A stretch of DNA of 64,000 bases, from assembly GCF_000009625.1 (NCBI RefSeq), contig NC_002678.2, positions 1,798,001 through 1,862,000 of the forward strand, written 5' to 3'. The notes below the pieces were generated by a model. The model had not been told where the DNA came from, did not search any database, and saw nothing but the letters and a program-made list of their open reading frames with translations. A program made the translations under genes and the position numbers. This document shows positions 26,027 through 34,844 of this stretch, piece after piece (position 1 is the stretch's first letter; each line of letters opens with the position of its first letter). The DNA is from Mesorhizobium japonicum MAFF 303099. GTDB taxonomy: Bacteria > Pseudomonadota > Alphaproteobacteria > Rhizobiales > Rhizobiaceae.

Positions 26027-28294
26027 CTATTGCTTTGCCGCGCGCACGTATTTGTCGATCTTGCCGAGCAGACCCCACGCGGTCAGCGCCAGCGAAATCG
26101 GCATCATGATCGGCGCCAGTCCCGGTATCGCGCCGAGAAGCGGGATGAGTTCGCCCAAGGGCGAAGTCGCCGCCGTCCCCGCCGCCCCTCCGGCCGCGGC
26201 CGGCGTGAGCAAGGCGCTTGCCAGCACTCCAATGATGCCGAGCGCGCTCTTGCGCCCGTCGAGCAACTTTCCCAGCCATTGGCCGAGCGCGCCATTGACC
26301 GGCGTCAGCACATTGGTGGCCGCCGAATTCGGCGGCAGGATGACAGGGTTGCCATCCAGACCCTGCGCCAGCTGACGCAGGAGCAAGGCCAGGCTGGCGG
26401 CCGCCGCCACGGTGGTCCCCGTTCCCGTTGCCGGCGTGGTGGTTGCCGGCGTGGTCGTCGTGGGTCCAGTTGTTGTGGTTGCGCCAGGCTGCAGTGCAAC
26501 CAGCAGCGCCTGAATGAATTCGCTCACTTTGTCCGTCACGACAGGATCCCCTTCTTCTAGGTTCGGCGTGGGTATCGGAAGCGTCTGTTCGCCGTCTTCC
26601 TCAAGCCAGCGCTCGGTTTCGAGCCGCAGCTTGTTGACGCGCCGATTGAAGCCGTTCTTGTAGTGCTCGTAATCGCGGTGCGCGCGCAGCTTCGCGTCGT
26701 AGAGATCTATGATGTCGCCGATCACATCCGGCAGCGGCGCCTTCGGGATCGCGCCCAGGGTCTCGCCGCCGATGCCGCCGTCGACGGCCACCGCCGCTCC
26801 ATTCTGGTTGAGCGCCTTTTGCAGAAAGGTTGCCGCGTCGCGAACCCCGGCGTGGACGGCGACATTGTAGACGGCGAGCGCCAGCGGACCAGGCATCGCG
26901 CCGCAGGACGATTTCGACCAGTATTCGGAGAAAAAAATCTCCTTGGCTTCCTGATAGCTCATATTGGCGACGTCGGCCTTGGAGACCGGCTTGCCGCGCC
27001 ACGCCGCAAGCGTCTTGCGGGCGATGCCGAAATTGGTGGCCCCGCCAGGATCCTTCGGATCGTCGGAATAGCCGCCTTCGAACTCGCGAACGATTCCTTG
27101 GGCGCGTTCGAAATTGGTCCTGCCGCCATCGGCCGGTGGCGATACCGCCGCCTGGCCGGCTGTCGAGGCGCCGCTTCCATGGGTCGAGCCTGCTGACGTC
27201 GAGGGGGCCACCGGCGCGTCGGGCGGCGGCTGCAAGCCCAGCGCCGCAAGCAGCATCGTCAGCACATCGGGCGCCAGATCGGTTTCGTCGGGAATATCCG
27301 GATTGCCCGATGTCGCCTGGTCGGCAGGGCCCGTCGGCATCGGCGGCGTACCGGCGTTGGCGATGGTGGGAAGATCGACGCCGAGTGCCGCCGCCGTTAT
27401 CTCTCCGCACACGCCATCCGCGGCGCCCGCGCCAAACTGGCGCTTCTGGAAATTCACCAGCGCCATCAGCGACAGCCGCCCGAAGGCACCGTCGGGCGTG
27501 CCCTGCAAATCGCCTTGCTTGACCAGCGACTGCTGCACTTTCTTGGCGAGTGCGCCCGACGAGCCGAAGCGGACAACCTGCTTCAGCACCGTGTCGTCGA
27601 CCTTGTCGACGGACGACAATTCCTCGGCGGTGAACAGCAGATAGACGAAACGGGTCTGACTGGTGCCGTAGGCACTGTCGATGAAGGCGCGCCAGGGGCC
27701 TGTCTCCGGCGCCATGTTGCGTTTCGGCGATTGCGGCAGACCGCAGACCACCTGGCAGCCGGCGCTGGAATAGCCCACCTCCGGATTGTCGTAATAGGCG
27801 CTGTGGATATTGTCCCAGACGAAATCTCCCGAACTCGAGCCGAAATCCAGCCTGTCCTGAAGGTCGTAGTCCAGATTGTCGGCGGTGCGCCAAACCGGTT
27901 GGAAAGACGCCTGACGAAAGGCCCGGTGGGCACCTGACTTGCCTGCCTTGTGCGTGCCGCGCTCATGTTCGAAGCGGCCAGGCATCAAAAGATTGGTGCC
28001 GATGCCGCCTCTGGCCTGGGCACTCTTGATGTTGAGCAGCGATGGCACGGTCGAGCCCGGAAACAGCGCCACTTCGCCTGTCTCCATCTTCCACTGCCCA
28101 AGAGTGCAGCGCATGCGGCGGAAATCATAGGCGCTGAAATGCGCCGGCTGACTCTGCGCGAAAGTATTCTCGAAAGGATGATCTGGAGACAGGCCGCGAA
28201 TGCCAAAGAACACCAGGCCTTTGGCGGGAACGGCATAGCCATTCCTCTTCGCAGCACGAGAGAGCAAGCTCGCGCTTACAGAAATGTCCGTCAT
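26027..28294 (-). CDS. Modular cell-wall hydrolase: N-terminal domain, PG-binding, GH108 muramidase, hydrophobic tail
   Basis: The 755-residue protein begins at ATG 28294. Residues 15-230 form an unfamiliar domain containing YSSAGCQVVCG, a Ser-x-Gly-Cys pattern seen in some peptidoglycan peptidases. Residues 240-305 resemble a peptidoglycan-binding domain. Residues 395-560 are GH108 muramidase-like: REFEGGYSDDPKDPGGATNFGI holds the catalytic Glu (about 406). Then come a Thr/Pro/Ala linker (603-630) and a hydrophobic Gly/Ala-rich tail (683-748) that could insert in a membrane. No signal peptide is seen. It is the first gene of a pair with the DUF2235 protein. No phage genes adjoin it. Confidence 0.85.
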   Translation of the reverse strand: MTDISVSASLLSRAAKRNGYAVPAKGLVFFGIRGLSPDHPFENTFAQSQPAHFSAYDFRRMRCTLGQWKMETGEVALFPGSTVPSLLNIKSAQARGGIGTNLLMPGRFEHERGTHKAGKSGAHRAFRQASFQPVWRTADNLDYDLQDRLDFGSSSGDFVWDNIHSAYYDNPEVGYSSAGCQVVCGLPQSPKRNMAPETGPWRAFIDSAYGTSQTRFVYLLFTAEELSSVDKVDDTVLKQVVRFGSSGALAKKVQQSLVKQGDLQGTPDGAFGRLSLMALVNFQKRQFGAGAADGVCGEITAAALGVDLPTIANAGTPPMPTGPADQATSGNPDIPDETDLAPDVLTMLLAALGLQPPPDAPVAPSTSAGSTHGSGASTAGQAAVSPPADGGRTNFERAQGIVREFEGGYSDDPKDPGGATNFGIARKTLAAWRGKPVSKADVANMSYQEAKEIFFSEYWSKSSCGAMPGPLALAVYNVAVHAGVRDAATFLQKALNQNGAAVAVDGGIGGETLGAIPKAPLPDVIGDIIDLYDAKLRAHRDYEHYKNGFNRRVNKLRLETERWLEEDGEQTLPIPTPNLEEGDPVVTDKVSEFIQALLVALQPGATTTTGPTTTTPATTTPATGTGTTVAAAASLALLLRQLAQGLDGNPVILPPNSAATNVLTPVNGALGQWLGKLLDGRKSALGIIGVLASALLTPAAAGGAAGTAATSPLGELIPLLGAIPGLAPIMMPISLALTAWGLLGKIDKYVRAAKQ

Positions 28295-28597
28295 TGGAGC
28301 CCCCCAATTCGGCAACCACAAATCGTATTCTTATATTACCTAATATGTCAAGTGACGCTGATTCGGGGGTAATAGAAGATAATTCAACTTGTTCTAAAAG
28401 TCTGCTCTCTTAAACTATTGCGAACTCGGTCAACTCCTGGGTAGCAACGGCCGATGGATTGACAATACGAGGTGCAACCTGGCCTCGTGAGGTCTCCCCG
28501 GGGGCGGCGCCGACGCCGTTCAGAACCGCCGCGCATACAGCGACCCCCGGGGGGAACAATGTTGCCGGCAAACTGTTTTAGTCCTGCGGAGGATACC
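28295..28597. other. Divergent promoter region between muramidase and DUF2270 genes
   Basis: About 300 bases. The part near the muramidase start is AT-rich (28320-28400) and probably carries its promoter. A GC-rich part with CCCCGGGGG-type runs around 28497-28555 can form hairpins in the leader of the DUF2270 gene. No gene is supported. Confidence 0.4.
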
Positions 28598-29290
28598 ATG
28601 AACGACGCGTCGGCGACGCCCGCGGGTCCCGTCCTTTCGTCGGCGGAGCGCGTGAATACGCTGTCGCATTTCCATCGCGCCGAGATCGCGCGCATGGCGG
28701 GCTGGCGTGATCGGCTTGACAGGACCACGAACTGGGCGATCACCGTGGTGGCAGCGATGCTCTCGGTCTCGCTGTCGACGGCCAGCGCCCATCATGGCGT
28801 GCTGTTGTTCGCCATGCTGCTGATCCTGCTGCTTTTGTGGATCGAGGCGCGCCGCTACCGCTTCTTCGACTTCTACCGGGCCCGCGTGCGCCAGTTCGAG
28901 CGCCACTATTTCGCGCAGATCTTCTCGCCGCAGCCCGACTTCGCCTCGGATTGGCTGCTCATCGTCGGCGAAGGCCTGCGCGCGCCGAAATTTCTGCTGT
29001 CGCAGCGCGCCGCCTTGGCGCGCCGCCTGCGCCGCAATTACATCTACCTCTTCCTGATCCTGCTCTTGGCATGGGTGCTGAAAATATCGACGCCCAGCCT
29101 GCAGGTCGGGGGCGTCGCGACCGGCTTCGTCGGCTCGATCCGCTATGCCGTCGACAGCGCCGCGCTCGGTCCCATTCCTGGCGTGGCGATCGTGGTCGGC
29201 GTGGCTGCATTCTACGCCTGGCTGTTCGCCATCGTCCTTTTCGCGTCCGGTGGCGACGGCGAACTCACCTTCGGCGACGTCCACGTCTGA
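28598..29290 (+). CDS. DUF2270 membrane protein
   Basis: The 230-residue protein (ATG 28598, GGAGG seven bases upstream) matches DUF2270: HFHRAEIARMAGWRDRLDRTTNWAITVVAAML, a second span pair (GVLLFAMLLILLLLWIEARRYRFFDFYRARVRQFE), and two C-terminal spans. Family members are inner-membrane proteins of unknown function. It lies 95 bases upstream of the cation/proton antiporter in the same direction and may share a transcript with it. Confidence 0.9.
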   Translation: MNDASATPAGPVLSSAERVNTLSHFHRAEIARMAGWRDRLDRTTNWAITVVAAMLSVSLSTASAHHGVLLFAMLLILLLLWIEARRYRFFDFYRARVRQFERHYFAQIFSPQPDFASDWLLIVGEGLRAPKFLLSQRAALARRLRRNYIYLFLILLLAWVLKISTPSLQVGGVATGFVGSIRYAVDSAALGPIPGVAIVVGVAAFYAWLFAIVLFASGGDGELTFGDVHV

Positions 29291-29385
29291 CCTCGATGAC
29301 TTCCAGTCCGGCAACCGGCGGCTGCAACGCAAAGGCCGGCCATGCGTTGTGATGATCAGTCCGCCGCGACCTTTTGAAGGACCCC

Positions 29386-31719
29386 ATGAACCGGCAAACG
29401 GCCATAAGGTCACACGGAGTTGCGGCCTTGCTTCTGCTAACCGCGTCCTTGCTGGCACCGGCAAGTAACGCCTTCGCCGCCCAGGCGCCCGGACATGCCT
29501 CGGGCATGGGCGGCTCGGCCGAGGGCCTGTTCGTCGCGGAGATCGTGCTTCTCCTACTGGTCGGCCGCGGCCTCGGCGAAATCTTCCAGCGCGACGGCCA
29601 GCCGGCGATCATGGGCCAGCTGATCGGCGGCATCCTGCTCGGGCCATCGCTGTTCGGCTGGATTTGGCCCGACGGCCAGCACCTGATCTTCTCCAGCGAT
29701 CCGGCGCAGAAGGGCATGATCGATGCCGTCTCCCAGCTCGGCATCCTGCTGCTCCTGCTCCTGACCGGCATGGAGACGGACCTGCGCCTGGTGCGCCGCG
29801 TCGGGGCGGCCTGTTTTTCGATCTCGATCACCGGCGTCGTCGTGCCTTTCGTCTGCGGCTTCGCGCTGGCGCAGTTCCTGCCGGACGCGCTGCTGCCCGA
29901 CCCGAGACAGCGCGTCGTTGCCGGGCTGTTCCTCGGCACGGCGCTGTCGATCTCCTCCGTCAAGATCGTCGCCATGGTGGTGCGCGAGATGAACTTCATG
30001 CGCCGCAATCTCGGCCAGGTCATCATCTCCTCGGCCATCATCGAGGACACGATCGGCTGGCTGATCATCGCCGTCACCTTCGGCATCGCCACCAATGGCA
30101 GCCTGCAGGTCCTGCCGCTCATCACCACCGTGGCCGAGGTGGCGCTGTTCATGGCGTTTTCCTTCACCATCGGCCGCCGGCTTGTCTTCACGCTGATCCG
30201 CTGGAGCAACGACTCTTTCCGCAGCGAATATGCCGTCATCACCGTCATCCTCATCATCATGGGCGTGATGGCGCTGATCACCAACCTGATCGGCGTCCAC
30301 ACGGTGCTCGGCGCCTTCGTCGCCGGCATACTGGTCGGGGAATCGCCGATCCTGTCCGACCACATCGAGAGCCAGTTGCGCGGCCTCATCACCGCGCTGT
30401 TCATGCCGGTGTTCTTCGGCATGGCCGGCCTGTCCGCCGACCTCACCGTGCTCACCGACCCGACGCTGGCATTGCTGACGCTGGCATTGGTCGCCATCGC
30501 CAGCATCGGCAAGTTCGGCGGCGCTTTCATCGGCGGCCGGCTGGCCGGCATGTCGCTGAAGGAAGCCACCGCCGTCGGCAGCGCCATGAACGCCCGCGGC
30601 TCGACCGAAGTCATCGTCGCCAGCATCGGCCTGTCGATGAACATCCTGTCCCACAATCTGTTCACGATGATCGTCACCATGGCCGTCATCACCACGCTGG
30701 CCATGCCGCCCATGCTGCGCTGGGCGCTCGGCCATCTGCCGGTCGGGCATGCCGAGAAGCAGCGCGTCGACCGCGAACTGCTCGACGAGCGCGGCTTCGT
30801 CTCCGGGCTGGAGCGCCTGCTGCTGCTGGTCGACGACAGCCCGGTCGGCAAATTCACCGCCTACCTTGCGGGCTTGATCAGCGGCGGCAGCGGCATGCCG
30901 ACCACACTGCTTCATCTCCAGGACGGCGAGCTCGCCGGGCAGGCCGGCGACAAAGGTCCGGAACGGGCATCCAGGGAGGTCAAGAAAGGTGCCGCCAGGA
31001 GTGCAAGGGCCGTCAGCAAGGCCGAGGACACGCTTGTCGACAAGGTCCACCTCACAGCCCGCACCGAGCTTGAGGCCAGCGCCGAGACAATCGCCGCGGA
31101 AGCCCGCAAGGGCTATGGACTTCTGCTGGCCGGGCTGGAGAACACCCTGACCGACAAAGGCACCTTCAGCGGCGCGCTGAAGGACATCAGCAGCGGTTTC
31201 GACGGCCCGCTCTGCCTCGTGCTGAACGGCGCCAGGGCCAATGGAAAGATGCCGGTGCTAAGCGCCGGAACGACGATACTGGTCCCCGTCAACGGCACCG
31301 AAGTCGCCCGCCGCGCCGCCGATTTCGCGCTGGCGCTGGCGCGGCCGCACCGGACCCGCGTCAAGGTACTCTATGTCTCGCAAGCCAGGCAAGGAAGCCG
31401 GCCGGGCTCGGTGTCGCACCGCCGGGAGGAAGCCGTGCTCAAGGATGTCGCCGATCTCGCCGACCGCTACGGCGTCGCCGTCGACACCGCGATCCGCACG
31501 CGAGCCACGGCGGACAGGGCGATCGCCAGGGAGGTGGCCAAAGGGGCCGCCATGGTGGTCATGGGTGTCACCCAACGGCCGGGCGAAGAGCTGTTCTTCG
31601 GCGACACCGCGACAGCCGTGCTCGCTGCGGTCGCCTGCCCGGTCGTGCTTCTGGCCAGCGAACGCGTCAAGCGGGCCGATGCCAATGCCGAGGAGGCGGC
31701 GGCCGAAATCAGTGCCTGA
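29386..31719 (+). CDS. CPA2-type cation/proton antiporter with C-terminal USP domain
   Basis: The 777-residue protein has an N-terminal signal-like segment, about twelve spans of the Na/H-exchanger (KefB/CPA2) fold (residues 50-440; QPAIMGQLIGGILLGPSLFGW, LLLLLTGMETDL, GVHTVLGAFVAGILVGES), and a long cytoplasmic tail. A linker rich in Lys/Ala (about 500-570) leads to a universal-stress-protein-like domain (about 625-760; TTILVPVNGTEVARRAADFALALA, GDTATAVLAAVACPVVLL) likely to bind nucleotide. It should exchange Na or K against protons. ATG 29386 has GAAGGA upstream; a TTG 12 bases earlier is less likely. Confidence 0.93.
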   Translation: MNRQTAIRSHGVAALLLLTASLLAPASNAFAAQAPGHASGMGGSAEGLFVAEIVLLLLVGRGLGEIFQRDGQPAIMGQLIGGILLGPSLFGWIWPDGQHLIFSSDPAQKGMIDAVSQLGILLLLLLTGMETDLRLVRRVGAACFSISITGVVVPFVCGFALAQFLPDALLPDPRQRVVAGLFLGTALSISSVKIVAMVVREMNFMRRNLGQVIISSAIIEDTIGWLIIAVTFGIATNGSLQVLPLITTVAEVALFMAFSFTIGRRLVFTLIRWSNDSFRSEYAVITVILIIMGVMALITNLIGVHTVLGAFVAGILVGESPILSDHIESQLRGLITALFMPVFFGMAGLSADLTVLTDPTLALLTLALVAIASIGKFGGAFIGGRLAGMSLKEATAVGSAMNARGSTEVIVASIGLSMNILSHNLFTMIVTMAVITTLAMPPMLRWALGHLPVGHAEKQRVDRELLDERGFVSGLERLLLLVDDSPVGKFTAYLAGLISGGSGMPTTLLHLQDGELAGQAGDKGPERASREVKKGAARSARAVSKAEDTLVDKVHLTARTELEASAETIAAEARKGYGLLLAGLENTLTDKGTFSGALKDISSGFDGPLCLVLNGARANGKMPVLSAGTTILVPVNGTEVARRAADFALALARPHRTRVKVLYVSQARQGSRPGSVSHRREEAVLKDVADLADRYGVAVDTAIRTRATADRAIAREVAKGAAMVVMGVTQRPGEELFFGDTATAVLAAVACPVVLLASERVKRADANAEEAAAEISA

Positions 31720-31743
31720 TCCTTCCGGCTCGGCTATCGGAAC

Positions 31744-31887
31744 CTACAGGCCGAAGAACTGTCGTCCGATCATGTACCCCAGCGCCGCCGCGACGAGCGG
31801 AAACAGCGCCGGCGCGGCCTTGCTGAAGAAGGAAACTTTCGTGTCCTTGGGCGGCACATAGCGTGCGTTGCCGAGATTCTTGGTCAT
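31744..31887 (-). CDS. Small single-span membrane protein (47 aa)
   Basis: The 47-residue frame from ATG 31887 has a polar start (MTKNLGNARYVPPKDTKVSFF) and one C-terminal hydrophobic helix (PALFPLVAAALGYMIGRQFFG) with a GxxxG-like pattern. No family is recognised, but composition and codon use look genuine. The ribosome binding site is weak (GGGGGT). It is convergent with the antiporter gene. Confidence 0.5.
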   Translation of the reverse strand: MTKNLGNARYVPPKDTKVSFFSKAAPALFPLVAAALGYMIGRQFFGL

Positions 31888-31920
31888 TGCGTACCCCCGC
31901 GCCAAACCAATCAGTTTCGC

Positions 31921-31967
31921 GCATGCCATTATCCAAAACCGCTGCGCGGTTCCGGCCGAAATGCATT
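31921..31967. repeat. Palindromic intergenic repeat, decayed copy
   Basis: This stretch, with core CCAAAACCGCTGCGCGGTT flanked by GCATGCC and ATGCAT, aligns with the reverse complement of 51758-51806. Its arms are less perfect than in that copy. It lies between the small membrane gene and the sigma-factor gene; the rest of 31968-32181 shows no gene. Confidence 0.65.
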
Positions 31968-32181
31968 AGCAGACGCTTATTGACAACATGGCCGAATTAA
32001 CGGCTTGCAAAGAAATTCGATAGAATCGCCGACCATTGCGTGGCGTGGCCCTGTATCCAAAGGAAAATTCCACGCGTCGAGAACCGATCGGCCCCCTGCG
32101 GTCGCTACAGCCGGCATCCAGGGCCTGCTCGACCAGGAACCTTATTGTTGTCGCAGGCCCCAAGACATCAGCGCCAAGACA

Positions 32182-33117
32182 TCAGAGCTTGGTTCCGTGA
32201 CCGGAAGACCTGACGTCGCTCGCCAGAACCAGCCTGGCATCGTCCGCGACATAGCCGACATAGCGATAGTCACGGATGAAGCTGATCCGCCCTTCCCGCC
32301 ACTCCAGCCACATGAAATGGGTTGGCTTCGGGGCCGCCCGATGTTCGAACACGGCGATCACCTCGCGGCCTTCGACCCATGCCGGCTTGAGCCACAGGCC
32401 CTCGCTCTTGGCATAGATCGTGAAGAACATCCCAACATCGGCCGCACCGGAGCGTGGCGGGTGCATGGACTGCTGAAGTCTCACATCCTCGGCAAGCAAC
32501 GCGCGCAAGCCATCCCAGTCGCGCTGGTTGAACAGATTGATGTAACGGACCACGTTGGCTGAAGCGATGCGCGCGTCGGGAAACGGGTCGGTCCTGGCGT
32601 TGATCTCCCGAAGCCGGGCACGGCCGCGAGACAGGTGCGCTTTCACGGCATCGACCGAAATGCCAAGCAGGGCCGCGATCTCGGCCAGCGGTTCATCGAG
32701 CACATCTTTCAAGATGATGACGCTGCGCTGGACGACCGGGAGCTCAGCAAAGCGCGACACGGCCGTTTCGATTGCCTCCTTGCGCATCAGCGTCTCCACC
32801 GCATCGGCTTTGCTGTCATCGACGATTTCAAGCGCCGCTTCGATGGGCTCCGCAACGCGGGTTGCGCGACTGCGCAGCAGGTCCAGCGCCCTGTTGTGGG
32901 CAATGCGAAACAGCCAGGGCCTGAGCTGCGGCACCGCGCACAGTTCGTCCAGCGCAACGAAGGCCCGGGCAAAGGTGTCCTGCACCACATCCTCGCCATC
33001 GATGACCGAGCCCATCAGGCGCGCGCAATAGCGGTGCAGCTCCGGCCGCAGCGCGGCGGCAAGGGCAAGCAGCGCTTCGCGTCGGTCGCGTTCCACGCCA
33101 GGCTTCCCGCCGTTCAA
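32182..33117 (-). CDS. ECF sigma factor with SnoaL-like C-terminal domain
   Basis: The 311-residue protein has sigma-70 region 2 (LMGSVIDGEDVVQDTFARAFVALDEL, about 40-65), region 4 (PVVQRSVIILKDVLDEPLAEIAALLGISVDAVKAHLSRGRARL, about 135-180), and a 110-residue SnoaL-type domain (VVRYINLFNQRDWDGLRALLAEDVRL). Such extended ECF factors (ECF41-like) are regulated by their own C-terminal domain. No ATG fits; TTG 33117 is chosen because GGAGGG lies about nine bases upstream and it overlaps the SDR stop by four bases (TTGA). GTG 33096 is the alternative. Confidence 0.88.
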   Translation of the reverse strand: MNGGKPGVERDRREALLALAAALRPELHRYCARLMGSVIDGEDVVQDTFARAFVALDELCAVPQLRPWLFRIAHNRALDLLRSRATRVAEPIEAALEIVDDSKADAVETLMRKEAIETAVSRFAELPVVQRSVIILKDVLDEPLAEIAALLGISVDAVKAHLSRGRARLREINARTDPFPDARIASANVVRYINLFNQRDWDGLRALLAEDVRLQQSMHPPRSGAADVGMFFTIYAKSEGLWLKPAWVEGREVIAVFEHRAAPKPTHFMWLEWREGRISFIRDYRYVGYVADDARLVLASDVRSSGHGTKL

Positions 33118-33872
33118 GCCGCCGCACCCTCCATGATCGTAACGCCGGCGTCGCCGCTGAGGCCGAAGACGACACCCTCGGCATATTGCGGGTCCTCCAG
33201 CACCGAAACCACCCTGTCGCCGAACGCGCGGGGCGGCATCGGCGCCCCGAAGCGGGTGACGAATTGTTCCGGCGTGATGCCCATGGAGCCTGCGTAGGCG
33301 CCGGCCGCGGCGTCGCCGGTTCCGGTACCGAGGATCATCTGCCGCGGCAGGATCGCCTGGAAGCGGATGCCGAGCTCCTTCTCCTGCGAGACGCCATTGG
33401 CATATTTGGCCATGAACCAGAGCATGCGCTTGGAGCCGCCATAGCCGCCGGACATCTGCGATCCGGTAACGGCAGCACCACTCGACCCCACCAGCACCCG
33501 GCTGCCCGGCTTGAGCGGCAGGTTCAGCGCCGCCTGCAGCCAGTAGAGCCCGGCCTTGACGTCGGTCTCCCAGGCGATGGAGAAATCCTCCCATCTCAAC
33601 TGATCCAACCGCCCCATCCGGGGTGTCGCGCCGGCATTCAGCACCAGTATGTCAGGGCTGATCTCGCCAAGGATACGATAGGCCGCGTCCTCGTCCGTGA
33701 CGTCGGCGGCAATCGTGGCGACCCCGAGTCGCGCACCGACCGCCTCCAGCGCTTCGGCGCCACGCGCGACAACCGTCACTCGAGCATCATGCTCGACCAG
33801 CGCTTCGACCAATCCCAGGCCAAGCCCACGGCTGCCACCGGTGACCACGATTTTCTTGTCCTTGAGGCTCAT
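33114..33872 (-). CDS. Short-chain dehydrogenase/reductase (SDR)
   Basis: The 252-residue protein has the classical SDR pattern: nucleotide-binding TGGSRGLGLGL at 12-22, NAG at about 80, Ser of VGSSGAA, and YGGSK active-site Tyr/Lys. It uses NAD(P)H in the cytoplasm. Its stop overlaps the start of the ECF sigma gene by four bases, so the two are co-translated. ECF41-type sigma factors are often paired with small oxidoreductases or carboxymuconolactone decarboxylases, so the SDR may be the regulated partner. Substrate unknown. Confidence 0.92.
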   Translation of the reverse strand: MSLKDKKIVVTGGSRGLGLGLVEALVEHDARVTVVARGAEALEAVGARLGVATIAADVTDEDAAYRILGEISPDILVLNAGATPRMGRLDQLRWEDFSIAWETDVKAGLYWLQAALNLPLKPGSRVLVGSSGAAVTGSQMSGGYGGSKRMLWFMAKYANGVSQEKELGIRFQAILPRQMILGTGTGDAAAGAYAGSMGITPEQFVTRFGAPMPPRAFGDRVVSVLEDPQYAEGVVFGLSGDAGVTIMEGAAA

Positions 33873-33962
33873 CGACCCTGCTCCATTGCTTCACTGTAGC
33901 AAAGACGTTTGAGCATCGGGAAAAGAGTCAGCCCCGCGCCGATCAGCCTGTTCGACGACCGC

Positions 33963-34844
33963 CTACTTGTCGCCGTTCTCGAAGGCACCGATGCCTTGCG
34001 CGATGAGGTTGGTGGCCATGACCAGCGAGATGATCGCGGCCGAATTGAACACCACCACCCACCATTTGCCGCCGGTGAGGAAGCCGTAGCCGTCGGCGAT
34101 CGCCAGCCCCCAGTCGGCCGATGGCGGCTGGATGCCGAGGCCGAGGAAGCTCAGCGTCGCGATCGAGAAGAAGGCGTAGCCGAGCCGGGTGATCAATTCG
34201 ATCAGGATGGTTTCCCGGACATTGGGCAGGATTTCGAGAAACATGATCGCCAGCCGTCCCTCGCCGGCGAGACGGGCGGCGCTGACATAGTCGCGCTCGC
34301 GCTGTTCGCGCGCGGCGGTGCGCACCGTGCGCGCCACCAGCGGCGCATAGGCAAGGCCGATGACCGCGATGACGGTGAGGTTAGACGGACCGATCGCCAC
34401 CAGCGCCATGGTCACCAGCACGATGAAGGGCAGCGACATGACGGCATCGAGCAGCCGCGCGCCGACCGCATCGACCAGGCCGCCGAAGGTGCCGAGCACC
34501 AGGCCGATGACGCTGCCGGCGGTGACACCCGCCAGCGTCGCCAGCGGCGCCACCAGGAGGATATCGCGCGAGCCGACGACGATGCGCGAAAGCACGTCGC
34601 GGCCGAGCTGGTCGGTGCCGAACCAGTGTACCGCGTCGGGCGGCGTCATCATCGACAGGAAATCCTCGGCATACGGATCGAACGGCACGAATTGCGCACC
34701 GAACACCGCGCAGGCAACCCAGAACAGAAGCACCGCCGAACCGACTACGGTCGACGGCGCCACATCGGGCAAAAGACCGCGCAGCCGGCCGATCCAGGAG
34801 AGCCGGATTTCACTGCGCATGGGGGACTGGGCGAGTTCGGTCAT
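33963..34844 (-). CDS. Peptide-type ABC permease (DppC/OppC-like)
   Basis: The 293-residue membrane protein has the DppC layout: N-terminal tail, first span (VGSAVLLFWVACAVFGAQFV), the DPYAEDFLSMMTPPDAVHWFGTDQLGRDVLSRI segment that is diagnostic for this family, then five spans with the EAA-like region YVSAARLAGEGRLAIMFLEILPN. ATG 34844 overlaps the stop of the DppB-like gene by four bases. It is the last gene of the minus-strand operon starting near 39644. Confidence 0.95.
   Translation of the reverse strand: MTELAQSPMRSEIRLSWIGRLRGLLPDVAPSTVVGSAVLLFWVACAVFGAQFVPFDPYAEDFLSMMTPPDAVHWFGTDQLGRDVLSRIVVGSRDILLVAPLATLAGVTAGSVIGLVLGTFGGLVDAVGARLLDAVMSLPFIVLVTMALVAIGPSNLTVIAVIGLAYAPLVARTVRTAAREQRERDYVSAARLAGEGRLAIMFLEILPNVRETILIELITRLGYAFFSIATLSFLGLGIQPPSADWGLAIADGYGFLTGGKWWVVVFNSAAIISLVMATNLIAQGIGAFENGDK

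Noticed and set aside
26601..27893. Second large minus-strand frame inside the muramidase gene
   Set aside because: It is an out-of-frame shadow of the muramidase, very Arg-rich and without a ribosome binding site.
26027..28294. Calling the muramidase region a prophage lysis cassette
   Set aside because: No holin, spanin, structural, integrase or terminase gene is near, and the protein is far larger than phage endolysins, with extra domains.
29265..31050. Long minus-strand frames (530 and 498 codons) opposite the cation/proton antiporter
   Set aside because: They mirror the antiporter codons, are rich in Asp/Gly/His or Met/Ser/Thr runs and lack ribosome binding sites.
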